A DNA stretch of 64,000 bases from Paradevosia shaoguanensis (GTDB lineage: Bacteria; Pseudomonadota; Alphaproteobacteria; Rhizobiales; Devosiaceae). This document shows positions 34,214 through 43,354 of the stretch, one piece after another. Each line of letters opens with the position of its first letter. Position 1 is the first letter of the stretch. The position numbers and the translations under genes are program-made. The DNA is taken from the NCBI RefSeq assembly GCF_016801025.1, contig NZ_CP068983.1, positions 2,968,501 through 3,032,500 on the forward strand. The letters are read 5' to 3'. The notes under the pieces were generated by a model. The model did no database searches, was not told the DNA's origin, and saw nothing but the letters and a program-made list of their open reading frames with translations.

Positions 34214-35318
34214 GGCAACTGTAATTCAGGTTGCGAAGCTTGTTCGGTTTTTCATGATGGCGTTGATGGTGACGAGGAGCTTTCTGGCGAGGGCAACGAG
34301 GGCAGGCTTGGGTGGTTTTCCGGCCTGGCGCAGGCGGTGGTAGAAGGCGTTGAGAGGCGATTGTGTTCGCAAGGATGCGACGGCGGCCATGTAGAGGGCC
34401 TGGCGGACGCGGCGGCGGCCACCGCGGATGGAGCGCTGTCCGCGCCGTAGGCCGCTATCGTTGTTGAGCGGGGCCAACCCGGCCAGGGTGGCGATCTGCT
34501 TGCCCGAGCGCCGGCCCAGTTCGGGCATCAGGGCGGCCAGGACAGAGGCGGTGACCGGGCCGATGCCGGGCACCGAGCGGATCAGGGCCTGGTCCTGTGC
34601 CAGGGCGGCATCGCTGCCGATCTGGTTCTGGATTTCGACCTCGATGGCGGCGATGGCCTGGTTGAGACCGGCCAGGTGCCGGTCCAGGTCGGCGCCGATG
34701 AAGGAATCGGTTATCTCGATCCGGCGCTGCTTTTCCTGGGTGCGCATGGCCACCAACTGGTCGCGGCGGCGGCTGAGCAGGCCGAGCCGCTCGCGTCCGG
34801 CCTCGGGCAGCGGGTCGGCCACGAGGCGCAGGGCCCGGCCCATTTCGGCAAGCATGGCCGCATCGAGCGCATCGGTCTTGGCGAGCTGGCCGCTGGCCCG
34901 CGCAAAGTCACGGGCCCGCAGCGGATTGACCCGGACATGGCCGATCCCGGCCAGCGCCAGTCCGGCGCGCAAGCTCCTGTCGTAAACCCCGCTCGCCTCC
35001 AGCACCACGAGAGTGCCCTCCCGCTCCAGCGTGGCGGCGAATGCGGCGATGGCGTCCATCGTGTTGGCGATCCGCTGCACGCCCTCCCCGCCGGAAGAGG
35101 CGATATCCAGCCAGGCTTTCGAAACGTCGATTCCAATCCAGGTCGGTGATAGGGTCATGGGCCTGTCCCTGTGATCCGAGGTCCGTCTCAAGCGGCCTCG
35201 TGCAACTGTTCAGGTGTTTGTCAAAGCGGGCGGGGACCCGTGCCGGCTCTCGGTCTTTAAACCTGGGGCCCAACGGTCTCCCGCCCGTACCCAATATGGC
35301 ACAGCACAATTACACAGG
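34214..35318 (-). mobile_element. IS110-family insertion sequence, copy 1 (intact)
   Basis: The element of about 1.1 kb is read on the minus strand. Removing it (with one CC core, present at 35318-35317 and 34215-34214) restores an 83-base palindromic repeat, like the intact 84-base repeat at 59434-59517. It carries one transposase gene and about 158 bases of upstream non-coding sequence (35159-35316), the position where IS110-group elements encode a bridge RNA. The ends have sub-terminal TGTAATT/AATTACA. No target duplication beyond the two-base core. Confidence 0.88.
34226..35158 (-). CDS. IS110-family transposase (DEDD recombinase)
   Basis: A 310-residue recombinase with an N-terminal RuvC-like DEDD domain (WIGIDVSKAWLDIA, LVVLEASGVYD, AKTDALDAAMLAEMGRAL) and a C-terminal Tnp domain (SVPGIGPVTASVLAALMPELGRRSGKQ, then LAPLNNDSG with the presumed Ser nucleophile, and IRGGRRRVRQALYMAAVAS). 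It should catalyse RNA-guided excision and insertion of the element. The ATG at 35158 gives the usual start (MTLSPTWIG). No frameshift is present, so this copy may be active and could act on copy 2. Confidence 0.95.
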   Translation of the reverse strand: MTLSPTWIGIDVSKAWLDIASSGGEGVQRIANTMDAIAAFAATLEREGTLVVLEASGVYDRSLRAGLALAGIGHVRVNPLRARDFARASGQLAKTDALDAAMLAEMGRALRLVADPLPEAGRERLGLLSRRRDQLVAMRTQEKQRRIEITDSFIGADLDRHLAGLNQAIAAIEVEIQNQIGSDAALAQDQALIRSVPGIGPVTASVLAALMPELGRRSGKQIATLAGLAPLNNDSGLRRGQRSIRGGRRRVRQALYMAAVASLRTQSPLNAFYHRLRQAGKPPKPALVALARKLLVTINAIMKNRTSFAT

Positions 35319-35381
35319 GGCCCATGGAGCGCTCCACTCCTGGGGAATGGTGCAATAGGCCCCGGATCAAGTCCGGGGAAG
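35317..35381. repeat. Long half of palindromic repeat split by IS110 copy 1
   Basis: On the minus strand it reads CTTCCCCGGACTTGATCCGG...GGGCCCC, the left 65 bases of the 84-base repeat. The remaining half is at 34196-34215. It has GGAGTGGAGCGCTCCA in the middle. Confidence 0.85.
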
Positions 35382-35438
35382 TGAGGGGTGGGGAGAGCGC
35401 TTTTGGATGAAATCCACCAGCGACGATCCCCTGGTTCT

Positions 35439-36428
35439 CTACAGCCAGCCCTTCCGCTTGAAGAACAGGTACGGCAGGACCGCCGACAAGGCCATTACGC
35501 CCAGCGCCCAGGGATATCCGGCGCCCCAATGCAGTTCGGGCATGAAATCGAAGTTCATGCCGTAGACAGACGCCACGAGGGTGGGCGGCAGGAAGACAAC
35601 CGCGGCCACCGAGAAGATCTTGATGATCTGGTTCTGCTCCAGGTTGATCAGGCCCAGCGTCGCATCGAGCAGGAAATTGATCTTGTTGGAGAGGAAGCTG
35701 GCGTGGTCGGACAAGGCCGAGGCGTCGCGCTGAAGCACCTTGAGCTCCTGGCGCATGTCCTTGGCGGCCTTGGAATTACCAGCCTCGGCCGTCTGGTGGA
35801 ACGAGGTCAGGCGCACGATCGAGAGCAGGCTTTCACGCGCCAGCGTCAACATATCGCCCTTGCGGCCGATCTGCTCGATCAGCGATTGCAGGTCGCGCGA
35901 CTTCACGGTCGGCTTCTTGACCTTGTTGCGGAAGACTTCGCGCGAAATCGTATCGATTTCGTCGCCCGTGGACTCGAGAATCTGGGCGAGGCGATCGATG
36001 AAGGCTTCCAGGATGCCGACCATGACCAGTTCGCCGGTGCCGTAGACGCGGCCATTGGATTTGCGGGCGCGCATCTCGAAGAGGGCAAAGGGGCGGGGCT
36101 CGGCATAGCGGACTGTCACCAGCAGATTGTTGCGCAGGATGAAGGTCACCGGCGTCTTGGCCGGATCGCTGTCGAACTGGGCGAAAGCGGTGATGGTCAT
36201 GAACTCGCTGCCGGCCTCGTTGTAGAGACGGGCGGACGGTTCGATGTCGGACATTTCCTCACGCGTCGGAATGGAAACGCCCAGGCAGGACTCGGTGAAC
36301 TTGTCTTCTGCCGGAGTGGGATTGAGCAGGTCGTACCAGACCGCTCCGCCGATATGGGTGGCCGGATCGTTCTCATCGTACGTGGAGAGTACGAGGCGAT
36401 CGCCGTCGCGCGTGAAGATGCGCAGCAT
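35439..36428 (-). CDS. corA: CorA-family Mg2+ transporter
   Basis: A 329-residue divalent cation channel: large N-terminal cytoplasmic domain (about 1-260, with a long stalk helix), then two membrane helices, the first ending in the selectivity motif YGMNF (about 287), the second followed by a basic end (FFKRKGWL). It forms pentamers in the inner membrane and imports Mg2+ (or Co2+/Ni2+). The gene has an unusual 5' leader: its ribosome binding site AGGAG lies in a stem, and a short reading frame precedes it. Confidence 0.95.
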   Translation of the reverse strand: MLRIFTRDGDRLVLSTYDENDPATHIGGAVWYDLLNPTPAEDKFTESCLGVSIPTREEMSDIEPSARLYNEAGSEFMTITAFAQFDSDPAKTPVTFILRNNLLVTVRYAEPRPFALFEMRARKSNGRVYGTGELVMVGILEAFIDRLAQILESTGDEIDTISREVFRNKVKKPTVKSRDLQSLIEQIGRKGDMLTLARESLLSIVRLTSFHQTAEAGNSKAAKDMRQELKVLQRDASALSDHASFLSNKINFLLDATLGLINLEQNQIIKIFSVAAVVFLPPTLVASVYGMNFDFMPELHWGAGYPWALGVMALSAVLPYLFFKRKGWL

Positions 36429-36433
36429 TTTTC

Positions 36434-36472
36434 GGGCTCCTAATAGTCTGCGCCGTCAGCGCAGAGGAGCCC
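36434..36472 (-). promoter_or_regulatory. RBS-masking hairpin in the corA leader
   Basis: On the minus strand GGGCTCCT (36472-36465) pairs with AGGAGCCC (36441-36434), which contains the corA Shine-Dalgarno AGGAG eight bases from the ATG. An inner stem TCTGCGC/GCGCAGA extends it. The structure would block ribosome access unless opened. A -35-like TTGACT at 36606-36601 suggests a leader of more than 100 bases. Confidence 0.65.
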
Positions 36473-36481
36473 TCTTCAGGA

Positions 36482-36532
36482 CTACCGACGCGCCGACGGA
36501 ATCGAAGATCGACTTCGACTGTCGGGGTTCAT
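36482..36532 (-). CDS. Possible corA leader peptide (16 residues)
   Basis: An ATG at 36532, eight bases after AAAGGA, opens MNPDSRSRSSIPSARR and stops at TAG 36482, ten bases before the RBS-masking stem. An even shorter frame (ATG AGA TGA from 36537) overlaps its start by ATGA. The product is Arg/Ser-rich with two Pro. Salmonella corA and mgtA are known to use leader ORFs, but the peptide here is not homologous by eye. Could be chance. Confidence 0.4.
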   Translation of the reverse strand: MNPDSRSRSSIPSARR

Positions 36533-36640
36533 CTCATGGTTCCTTTGAAGCGAAACCGCCTAAGCGGCATCGAGAGGCAAGTGCGCCTGATAGCGCACAA
36601 AGTCAAGGGCTTGCGGGCGCATGGGAGCGTCCCTCGGGCT

Positions 36641-37114
36641 TTATTCCTTGAAGGCGTTGACCAGGGCCTCGGTAAGGCGCGTGCCATCGGCGTAAATCAC
36701 GTCGTTGATGCGCAGCACGCCGTTGACGAAGGTCGTCTCGACCTTGTCCGACCAGTTGGCGCCGGAGCTATCGGGGAACTGGTAGAAGAGCACGACTTGC
36801 GGGTGCTCGGCGGTACCAGTCATGCCGACGACAGAGCAGCGCGGCGCATAGTCGGGATGCGTCTGCCAGGGGATACCGTCGCCCAGCGGCGGCTTCTCAT
36901 CGGGAGCAGCCTTCTGGATCGCGTCGTTCCTGGCCTGGGCCTCGGCGATGGTGGCCTTGAGCTCGTCGGTAAGGATGGCCTCCACCGGGGCCATGTCGCC
37001 GCTCAACCGGCCGGCGCAGAAGATATCGCCAACCTGGACGCCGGAGAGCGAGGCAGCATAGGCGGGTGCCGAGACAGCGGCGAGAGTGGCCAGAGCCAGA
37101 ACGAAGCGGCGCAT
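36641..37114 (-). CDS. Secreted protein of unknown function
   Basis: A 157-residue protein with a signal peptide (cleavage after AYA, about 20). The mature part has two Cys (FCAGRLSGD, PRCSVVG) that could form a disulfide, and a C-terminal region that looks like a small beta domain (HPQVVLFYQFPD, KVETTFVNGVLRINDVIYADG). Family unknown. Its ATG overlaps the LysR gene stop (ATGA), so it is co-translated with that regulator. Confidence 0.8.
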   Translation of the reverse strand: MRRFVLALATLAAVSAPAYAASLSGVQVGDIFCAGRLSGDMAPVEAILTDELKATIAEAQARNDAIQKAAPDEKPPLGDGIPWQTHPDYAPRCSVVGMTGTAEHPQVVLFYQFPDSSGANWSDKVETTFVNGVLRINDVIYADGTRLTEALVNAFKE

Positions 37115-38007
37115 CAGAACTGCCATTCCCTTGCCTTGCCAACGATGAAGTCGCGGAAAACGCCGACGCGCTTGGAGTTCTTGAGCGCGGGCGGGTAGAC
37201 GAAATAGGTTTCGTAGGCCGGCAATTCGATGCCGGGCAGCACGATCTGCAACTGGTCTTCGCCTTCGGCGACATAGTCGGGCAGCATGGCGATGCCGATG
37301 CCGGCGCGGGTGGCCTGCATCATGCCGTAGATGGCGTTGACCTTGACCACAGCGCGGCGCGGGCTCGAATCCGGCCGACCCATGCGCTCGAGATAGTTGA
37401 TATCGCCCAGATAGGACGGCACCGGCTCGCCGAACGAGATGATCCGGTGGTTGTCGATATCGGCCACGTCCGTCGGCTCTCCATGTTCCTGGATGTAGGA
37501 TTTGGAGGCGTAGAAGTGGTTGTGCACCGAGAACAGCTTGCGCTGGATCATCTCGGACTGGTTGGGGCGGTGCAGGCGAATGGCGACGTCAGCCTCGCGC
37601 ATGGCGAGGTCGAGCTCGGCGTCATTGAGCTTTATCTCGATCTGGATGCCCGGATAGAGCAGCAGGAATTCGTGGATGCGCGAGGAGAGCCAGGTGGAGC
37701 CGAAGCCCACGGTGGTCGTGACCAGGAGCGGGCCGGTCGGCACGTCCTGGCTTTCGCTCATCTGGGTTTCGACCTGCTGAAGCTCCCAGTGCATGCGGTG
37801 GGCGGTGCGGAAGAGCTGTTCGCCGACTTCCGTGAGCACCAGCCCGCGCGCATGGCGGATGAAGAGCTTGAGGCCGAGGTCATCCTCGAGCGCCGAAATC
37901 TGCCGCGAGACGGCGGACTGGCTCATGCCCAGCTTTTCGGCAGCATGGGTAAAGCTCCCCGACTCGGCGGCCGTATGGAAGATGCGGAGCTTGTCCCAAT
38001 CGAGCAT
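37114..38007 (-). CDS. lsrB: LysR-family regulator, LsrB/VtlR-like
   Basis: A 297-residue LysR-type regulator: winged HTH (MLDWDKLRIFHTAAESGSF...MSQSAVSRQISALE, residues 1-60) and a periplasmic-binding-like effector domain (90-295). The N-terminal sequence and the position just downstream of trxB match Sinorhizobium LsrB and Brucella VtlR, which control redox and envelope functions and, in Brucella, an AbcR small RNA. Start at ATG 38007, 13 bases after trxB. The small secreted-protein gene follows in the same operon. Confidence 0.88.
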   Translation of the reverse strand: MLDWDKLRIFHTAAESGSFTHAAEKLGMSQSAVSRQISALEDDLGLKLFIRHARGLVLTEVGEQLFRTAHRMHWELQQVETQMSESQDVPTGPLLVTTTVGFGSTWLSSRIHEFLLLYPGIQIEIKLNDAELDLAMREADVAIRLHRPNQSEMIQRKLFSVHNHFYASKSYIQEHGEPTDVADIDNHRIISFGEPVPSYLGDINYLERMGRPDSSPRRAVVKVNAIYGMMQATRAGIGIAMLPDYVAEGEDQLQIVLPGIELPAYETYFVYPPALKNSKRVGVFRDFIVGKAREWQF

Positions 38008-38020
38008 GTGTTCCCCGTTC

Positions 38021-38971
38021 TTACTCGGCGGCTTCTGCGAGTTCGTTGGCCGCCAGGAAGCGCTCGGCTTCGAGCGCGGCCATGCAGCCCATGCCGGCGG
38101 CGGTCACGGCCTGGCGGAAGATGTCATCGGTGACGTCGCCGGCGGCGAAGACGCCCGGTATGTTGGTGGCGGTGCTGTCGGGCGCGGTCCAGAGATAACC
38201 GCCGGGCTTCATGTCGAGCTTGCCATTGAAGATGGACGTTGCCGGAGCATGGCCGATCGCGACGAAGACGCCATCGGTTTCGAGCGTCGTGGTTTCGCCG
38301 GTATGAACGTTGCGGATGGTGGCGTTCTGCACGCTGGGCGGCATGGCAGCGCCATTAATCTCCACCAGCTCGCTGTTCCAGATCACCTCGACCTTGGGGT
38401 TCTTGAACAGGCGATCCTGCAGGATCTTCTCGGCACGGAACTCGTCGCGGCGGTGGATGACCGTCACCTTGGACGCGAAATTGGTGAGGAAGAGCGCTTC
38501 CTCGACCGCGGTATTGCCGCCGCCGACCACCACGACCTTGCGGTCTCGATAGAAGAAACCGTCGCAGGTGGCGCAGGCGGAAACGCCAAAGCCCTGGAAT
38601 TTCTGCTCGGAGGGCAGGCCCAGCCACTTGGCCTGGGCGCCCGTGGCGATGATGAGCGAGTCGCAGGTGTAGCGCGTGCCGCTGTCGCCGATGAGCGTGA
38701 AGGGGCGGTGGTCGAGATCGACCGAAACGATGACGTCCGAGACGAAACGAGTGCCCACGTGTTCAGCCTGGGCCTTCATCTGCTCCATGAGCCAGGGGCC
38801 CTGGATGACATCGGCAAAGCCGGGATAGTTCTCGACGTCAGCCGTGATGGTGAGCTGTCCGCCGGGCTGCAGGCCCGAGATGATAACGGGCTCCAGCATG
38901 GCGCGCGCCGCATAGATTGCGGCAGTGTACCCGGCCGGACCCGACCCGATGATGATGACTTTCGCGTGCAT
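38021..38971 (-). CDS. trxB: Thioredoxin reductase
   Basis: A 316-residue NADPH-dependent flavoprotein: FAD-binding GSGPAGYTAAIYAAR (9-23), active-site dithiol CATC (about 138-141, SACATCDGFF), NADPH-binding GGGNTAVEEALFL and the C-terminal GVFAAGDVTDD. It reduces thioredoxin in the cytoplasm. Length and all motifs are normal. The upstream gene greA is 155 bases away in the same direction; lsrB follows after 13 bases. Confidence 0.97.
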   Translation of the reverse strand: MHAKVIIIGSGPAGYTAAIYAARAMLEPVIISGLQPGGQLTITADVENYPGFADVIQGPWLMEQMKAQAEHVGTRFVSDVIVSVDLDHRPFTLIGDSGTRYTCDSLIIATGAQAKWLGLPSEQKFQGFGVSACATCDGFFYRDRKVVVVGGGNTAVEEALFLTNFASKVTVIHRRDEFRAEKILQDRLFKNPKVEVIWNSELVEINGAAMPPSVQNATIRNVHTGETTTLETDGVFVAIGHAPATSIFNGKLDMKPGGYLWTAPDSTATNIPGVFAAGDVTDDIFRQAVTAAGMGCMAALEAERFLAANELAEAAE

Positions 38972-39125
38972 CGCGACGCACTCCGGAATGAAAGCGGCCC
39001 TCTCGCACGTAAGTTAAGAGGGCCGCATAGGATGTTTCAAGGTCAATGCTGCCGCACCCGGTGAGCCAAATGAAATGACTCACCGAAAAGCCACAGCTTT
39101 TGAGTTGCCGATGGTGCCCGAAGGC

Positions 39126-39599
39126 TCAGGCGAAGCGGATTTCGAGAATTTCGTAGCTCCGCGAACCACCTGGGGCGGCGACTTCGAACGAATCGCCGGC
39201 TTCCTTGCCGATCATGGCGCGGGCAATGGGAGAGGAGAGGGAAATGCGGCCGGCGCTGGCGTCAGCCTCCGGGTCGCCCACGATCTGGTAGGTGCGCTCT
39301 TCCTCGCTGTCCTCGTCCACGATCTTGACCGTCGCGCCGAACTTGACGGTCGAGCCGCTCAGCTTGGTGACGTCGATGATGTCGGCTAGCGCAAGCAGGG
39401 CTTCCAGTTCCTGGATGCGGCCTTCGTTCAGGCTCTGCTGTTCCTTGGCCGCATGGTATTCGGCGTTTTCCGAAAGGTCGCCATGGGCGCGCGCTTCCGA
39501 AATGGCCTCGATGATGCGGGGACGATCTTCGGCCGTGCGGCGACGGTACTCTTCCGTCAGCGCGGCATGGCCGTTGATGGTCAGCGGAATCTTGTCCAT
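39126..39599 (-). CDS. greA: Transcription elongation factor GreA
   Basis: A 157-residue factor that rescues backtracked RNA polymerase by stimulating transcript cleavage. N-terminal coiled coil with the tip acidic motif ([27 protein letters not shown], about 41-67) and a C-terminal FKBP-like domain ([35 protein letters not shown]). Start at ATG 39599 preceded by GGAGGAC. Confidence 0.97.
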   Translation of the reverse strand: MDKIPLTINGHAALTEEYRRRTAEDRPRIIEAISEARAHGDLSENAEYHAAKEQQSLNEGRIQELEALLALADIIDVTKLSGSTVKFGATVKIVDEDSEEERTYQIVGDPEADASAGRISLSSPIARAMIGKEAGDSFEVAAPGGSRSYEILEIRFA

Positions 39600-39894
39600 T
39601 CAGTCCTCCGTAACGGGCCAGAGCGCGAGGCGCCGGTCCGCGGGTCAAAAAGGTCATCAGCCCCCGTAGACGATACGTGGGCAATATGTGTGCTCCCTGC
39701 CAAAGTCGTTCGGCTTATCAGTCACGGGTAACGTTGGGGGGAATGGCCGCAAGGTGCCTTCACCGCGACCTGCGGTCAAGCCGAAGATTTCGTCCTGTGA
39801 ATAGCGGGCGGCAAGATTGGAGATGGTAATTTGCGGCCGTCAGGTCAAGACGGGCCGGACGAGTCGGGCGGTCAGGGTGCCCCCTGAAATACAA

Positions 39895-39918
39895 GAGGCG
39901 CAGCAAACGCTGCGCCTC
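39895..39918 (-). terminator. Stem-loop after the cold-shock gene
   Basis: GAGGCGCAGC (39895-39904), loop AAAC, GCTGCGCCTC (39909-39918); on the minus strand TTGTATTTC follows. It lies 29 bases past the stop codon. Confidence 0.8.
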
Positions 39919-39947
39919 CCTGAAAACCTAGTCTTTCGTCCCTTGGG

Positions 39948-40160
39948 TCAGGGAGCCGGGCTCAGGTTATCGGCCGCAGACTTGCCCGTCCGCTTGTCCT
40001 TGACGATTTCGTAGTTGACCTTCTGGCCTTCATCCAGACCGTTCAGGCCCGAACGCTGGACAGCGGAGATGTGAACGAAAACGTCGGCCCCACCCTCGTC
40101 GGGCTGGATGAACCCGTAACCCTTTTGACCGTTAAACCATTTTACAGTGCCGGTAGCCAT
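39948..40160 (-). CDS. Cold-shock protein (CspA family)
   Basis: A 70-residue single cold-shock domain with both RNA-binding motifs: RNP1 KGYGFIQP (13-20) and RNP2 VFVHISAV (27-34), start [12 protein letters not shown]. It binds single-stranded RNA/DNA. AAGGGA precedes the ATG. The paralogue number cannot be known from the window, so no symbol is assigned. Confidence 0.96.
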   Translation of the reverse strand: MATGTVKWFNGQKGYGFIQPDEGGADVFVHISAVQRSGLNGLDEGQKVNYEIVKDKRTGKSAADNLSPAP

Positions 40161-40640
40161 GTAGAGTCCCTTGCGTCTCTGCGCCGGTCGAGACCCCCAT
40201 GATCCCGACCTTAAGCTATCGAATTATCGGATAGTGACGTCAGCAGGCGCGAGCAGTTCGCGAGGCCAGTTCGGTCGGCCGCAATATTCGATTGCGGATT
40301 TCTAGCGTGAAATAAACAAACTATCAACATGTGTTTACCGACGACAAAACGCCCGGGGCAGCTTGGTGCCGACCCGGTTGTACACATATTGCATAAATTA
40401 TTCGCGCCTGGCGTAAGGCCTAACTGGCGCTATCGGTGGGGAGCCTGTTCGGGAGAGCCCCACATGCCTTTCGAACAGCAACCGATATGCTTTTAGTGTA
40501 CCGGTTGCGCGCCCCGATTTGCAATGGGAAGTCTCGGTCAGAATGACGCACTTTAGTATGAGGTGCCGCTCCGGGATTGCCGCCCAGAGGCGACCGGGGC
40601 ATGGTTGCGCACCCAAGATCAGGTTCGGGCGAGCACCTTT
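40161..40640. other. 480-bp intergenic region between csp and ltaE
   Basis: No gene is apparent. The AT-rich centre (about 40200-40420, with TAAACAAACTATCAAC and TTGCATAAATTATTC) probably holds the csp promoter and a long 5' leader typical for cold-shock genes on the left, and the ltaE promoter on the right. I see no clear riboswitch or terminator. Confidence 0.45.
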
Positions 40641-41663
40641 ATGACCAGTATCCGTTTTGACTTCCGCAGCGACACCGTGACGAGGCCGACCGCCGAGATG
40701 CGCGAGGCGATGAACGCTGCCGAAGTCGGCGACGACGTTTTCGGCGACGACCCCACCGTCAACCGCCTCGAAGGGCGGGCCGCCGAGATGCTGGGCAAGG
40801 AAGCGGCGCTTTTCGTGCCCTCGGGGACGCAGTCGAACCTGGCTGCGCTCATGTCCCATTGCGAGCGGGGCGACGAGTATATCGCCGGGCAGGAGGCGCA
40901 TTGCTATTCGCACGAAGCGGGCGGGGCAGCCGTGCTCGGCTCTATCCAGCCGCAGCCGATCGCGCACCAGCCCGATGGTACGCTGGCACTGGCCGACATC
41001 GAGGCGGCGATCAAGCCTGACGACATGCACTACGCCCGCACGCGGCTGCTGGCGCTGGAGAACACGCTGGGCGGGCGGGTCATTCCGCTCGACTATGTCA
41101 GGGCGGCGACCGACCTGGCACGGCGTCACAAGCTTTCGACCCATCTCGACGGCGCGCGTGTTTTCAACGCCAAAGTGGCGCTGGGCGTGCCGGTGAGCGA
41201 GATTGCGGCGCCGTTCGATACGATTTCAGTCTGCCTCTCCAAGGGGCTCGGAGCGCCGGTCGGCTCGGTGCTGGTGGGCAATGCCGAACTCATCGCCAAG
41301 GCACGGCGGCTGCGCAAGATGCTGGGTGGCGGCATGCGCCAGGTGGGTATTCTGGCTGCCGCCGGCCTTTATGCACTCGAAAACAACGTGGCGCGGCTTG
41401 CCGACGATCACGCCCATGCCAAGGCGCTGGGACAGGGGCTTTCGCGCTTCCAGGCTCTGCATGTGGCGCCGGTTGAAACCAATATGGTCTGGGTGGATGT
41501 CGACCCGGAGATCGCCAGCGAGCTCAATGCCTACCTCGCTGCAAATGGCGTCGGCCTCACCCACGGCTATGCCGGTCGACGGCAGCGCTGGGTGACCCAT
41601 CTCGATCTCGGTCCCGAGGCTATCGATGGCGCCCTGGCCGTGGTGGCGAAGTTTTTCGACTAG
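40641..41663 (+). CDS. ltaE: Low-specificity L-threonine aldolase
   Basis: A 340-residue PLP enzyme cleaving threonine or allo-threonine to glycine and acetaldehyde. Family features: DFRSDTVTRPTAEMREAM start, GDDVFGDDPTVNRLE, PSGTQSNLAAL, and the Schiff-base Lys in SVCLSKGLGAPVGSVLVG (about 200), followed by RRLRKMLGGGMRQVG. The ATG at 40641 directly precedes the conserved N-terminus; the upstream frame extension is not conserved. Confidence 0.95.
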   Translation: MTSIRFDFRSDTVTRPTAEMREAMNAAEVGDDVFGDDPTVNRLEGRAAEMLGKEAALFVPSGTQSNLAALMSHCERGDEYIAGQEAHCYSHEAGGAAVLGSIQPQPIAHQPDGTLALADIEAAIKPDDMHYARTRLLALENTLGGRVIPLDYVRAATDLARRHKLSTHLDGARVFNAKVALGVPVSEIAAPFDTISVCLSKGLGAPVGSVLVGNAELIAKARRLRKMLGGGMRQVGILAAAGLYALENNVARLADDHAHAKALGQGLSRFQALHVAPVETNMVWVDVDPEIASELNAYLAANGVGLTHGYAGRRQRWVTHLDLGPEAIDGALAVVAKFFD

Positions 41664-41689
41664 CCTTCGGCTCGGTTTGACGAAATGTT

Positions 41690-43354
41690 ATGACCCCGGA
41701 GGCTAAACCCTTCGGGTTCATCCATTCTTCTTCTCACCTTGAGGTGTCCGTGCCGTCCGATCCCGTGCCCAGAAAGAGGAAGTCGCCCGAAGGCGGCTGG
41801 CACCTCATTCGGCACGGGCAGATCGAGCGCGCATTCCGTCTCGCCAAGCGTGATTTCGCTGCTGCCCGCGACGCGGCGGATGCGCAGGCCATGGCCGCGA
41901 GCCTGGCCCAGATCGCCTGGTGCTGTGCGCTTTCGGGGCAGCCGGAGCAGGGGCTCGATTGCGCGATCGGCGCCAAGCTGCTGTGGCGGCGGCTCGGCAA
42001 TCGTGCCGAGGAGGCGCGTGCCGCGGCCGTCGAAGCCTTCCTGCTGTTCGATCTCGGATTGAGCGATGAAGGGTTCGAGGCTGCCGACGATGCTGTGGCG
42101 ATGGCCGAAGGCCTGTCGGACGCCTCGGTGCTCGCCTTCGCTTCGTGCATGCGCGCTATTGCGCTGTCGCTGTGTCGACAGCCCGAACTGGCCCTGCCGG
42201 TGATCCGCCAGAGCGTCCGCATCGCCGAGCAGGAAGGCGACCGGGTGATGCTTTCCTTCTACCTTCTCAATTTGGGCTTCTGCCTGATCAAGCGCGCCGA
42301 TGGCGCTGCCGCGGAAGGGGACCTGGCGGACGAGGAGAAGTGGCTGGGCCAGGCCATCGAGGCAACGGAAGACGCCATTGCTGCTGCGGCCGAGGTGGGG
42401 AACAGCTGGTGCCTGCGCGCCGGCCTCGGCAACGTGGCCGAGCTGTATGCGCGTGGCGGCGATCTGCTGCGGGCCCAAGAGCGGCTGGCGACCTGGGGCG
42501 AAGTGAAGGGGCGGCCTGTCCAAAGCCTCAAGATCCATTATCTCTACACCTATGCCGACGTGATGACGCGGCTAGGGCGTGCAGACGAAGCGGCGAAAGC
42601 GAGCCTGAGCGCGCTGAAGCTCGCCGAGAAGACCGGGCAGACGGACCATGAACTCAACGCTGTTGAGAAACTCGCGCAAGCCTATGAAGCGATGGGGGAT
42701 TTTGGTCGGGCCCTGACGATGCAGAAGCGGTTCCACAGTCTCTATGTCAAGCAATCGGGCGAGACCACGCAGCGTCGCGCCAGAGTTGTCGAGATCCGAT
42801 TGGAAACCGAAAGGTTGCGCGCCCGTGCCGATGAGCTCGCCAGCCAGGCCATGCGCGACGGTCTGACGGGGATCGCCAATTGCCGTGCGTTCGATGCCGA
42901 ACTGGCGCGGCTGACGGGCCAGCCGCTGGCGGTAGCCATGCTCGATCTCGATCATTTCAAGGCCATCAACGACCGCTTCTCGCACATGGTGGGCGACGAG
43001 GTGCTGCGGCGGCTGGCGCAGATATTGACCGCGCATGTGGGCGCCAAGGCTGCGCGGCTGGGTGGGGAGGAGTTCGCGCTGCTGCTGCCGGGCGTCGGTG
43101 AGCGCGAGGCCGGGGATATCTGCGAGACAGTCCGGGCGGCGGTAGCCAGCGAGGATTGGGCGGATATTGCCGGCGGGCTGGCGGTGACCGTCAGCATGGG
43201 AGTGGCGCTGACCGAGGAGGGCGTTCCAGGCGACGAGCTTCTGGCCGTTGCCGATCGTCGGCTCTACGCGGCCAAGGCGCTCGGCCGCAACCGCGTGGTT
43301 GGCGGTGACGATATGCGGGAACCCGGATTTTCCCGAGTCCCCGCACGGCGTTAG
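41690..43354 (+). CDS. Diguanylate cyclase with TPR-like sensor region
   Basis: A 554-residue soluble signalling protein. Residues about 35-360 are helical repeats of TPR type. A coiled segment ([24 protein letters not shown], about 363-386) links to a GGDEF domain (388-540) with [34 protein letters not shown] and the active-site motif GGEEF. It should make cyclic di-GMP; no inhibitory RxxD site is obvious. No membrane helix, so the signal is likely cytoplasmic or protein-bound. The start is uncertain (ATG 41690; GTG 41750 is also possible). Its stop overlaps the convergent catB by four bases. Confidence 0.9.
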   Translation: MTPEAKPFGFIHSSSHLEVSVPSDPVPRKRKSPEGGWHLIRHGQIERAFRLAKRDFAAARDAADAQAMAASLAQIAWCCALSGQPEQGLDCAIGAKLLWRRLGNRAEEARAAAVEAFLLFDLGLSDEGFEAADDAVAMAEGLSDASVLAFASCMRAIALSLCRQPELALPVIRQSVRIAEQEGDRVMLSFYLLNLGFCLIKRADGAAAEGDLADEEKWLGQAIEATEDAIAAAAEVGNSWCLRAGLGNVAELYARGGDLLRAQERLATWGEVKGRPVQSLKIHYLYTYADVMTRLGRADEAAKASLSALKLAEKTGQTDHELNAVEKLAQAYEAMGDFGRALTMQKRFHSLYVKQSGETTQRRARVVEIRLETERLRARADELASQAMRDGLTGIANCRAFDAELARLTGQPLAVAMLDLDHFKAINDRFSHMVGDEVLRRLAQILTAHVGAKAARLGGEEFALLLPGVGEREAGDICETVRAAVASEDWADIAGGLAVTVSMGVALTEEGVPGDELLAVADRRLYAAKALGRNRVVGGDDMREPGFSRVPARR

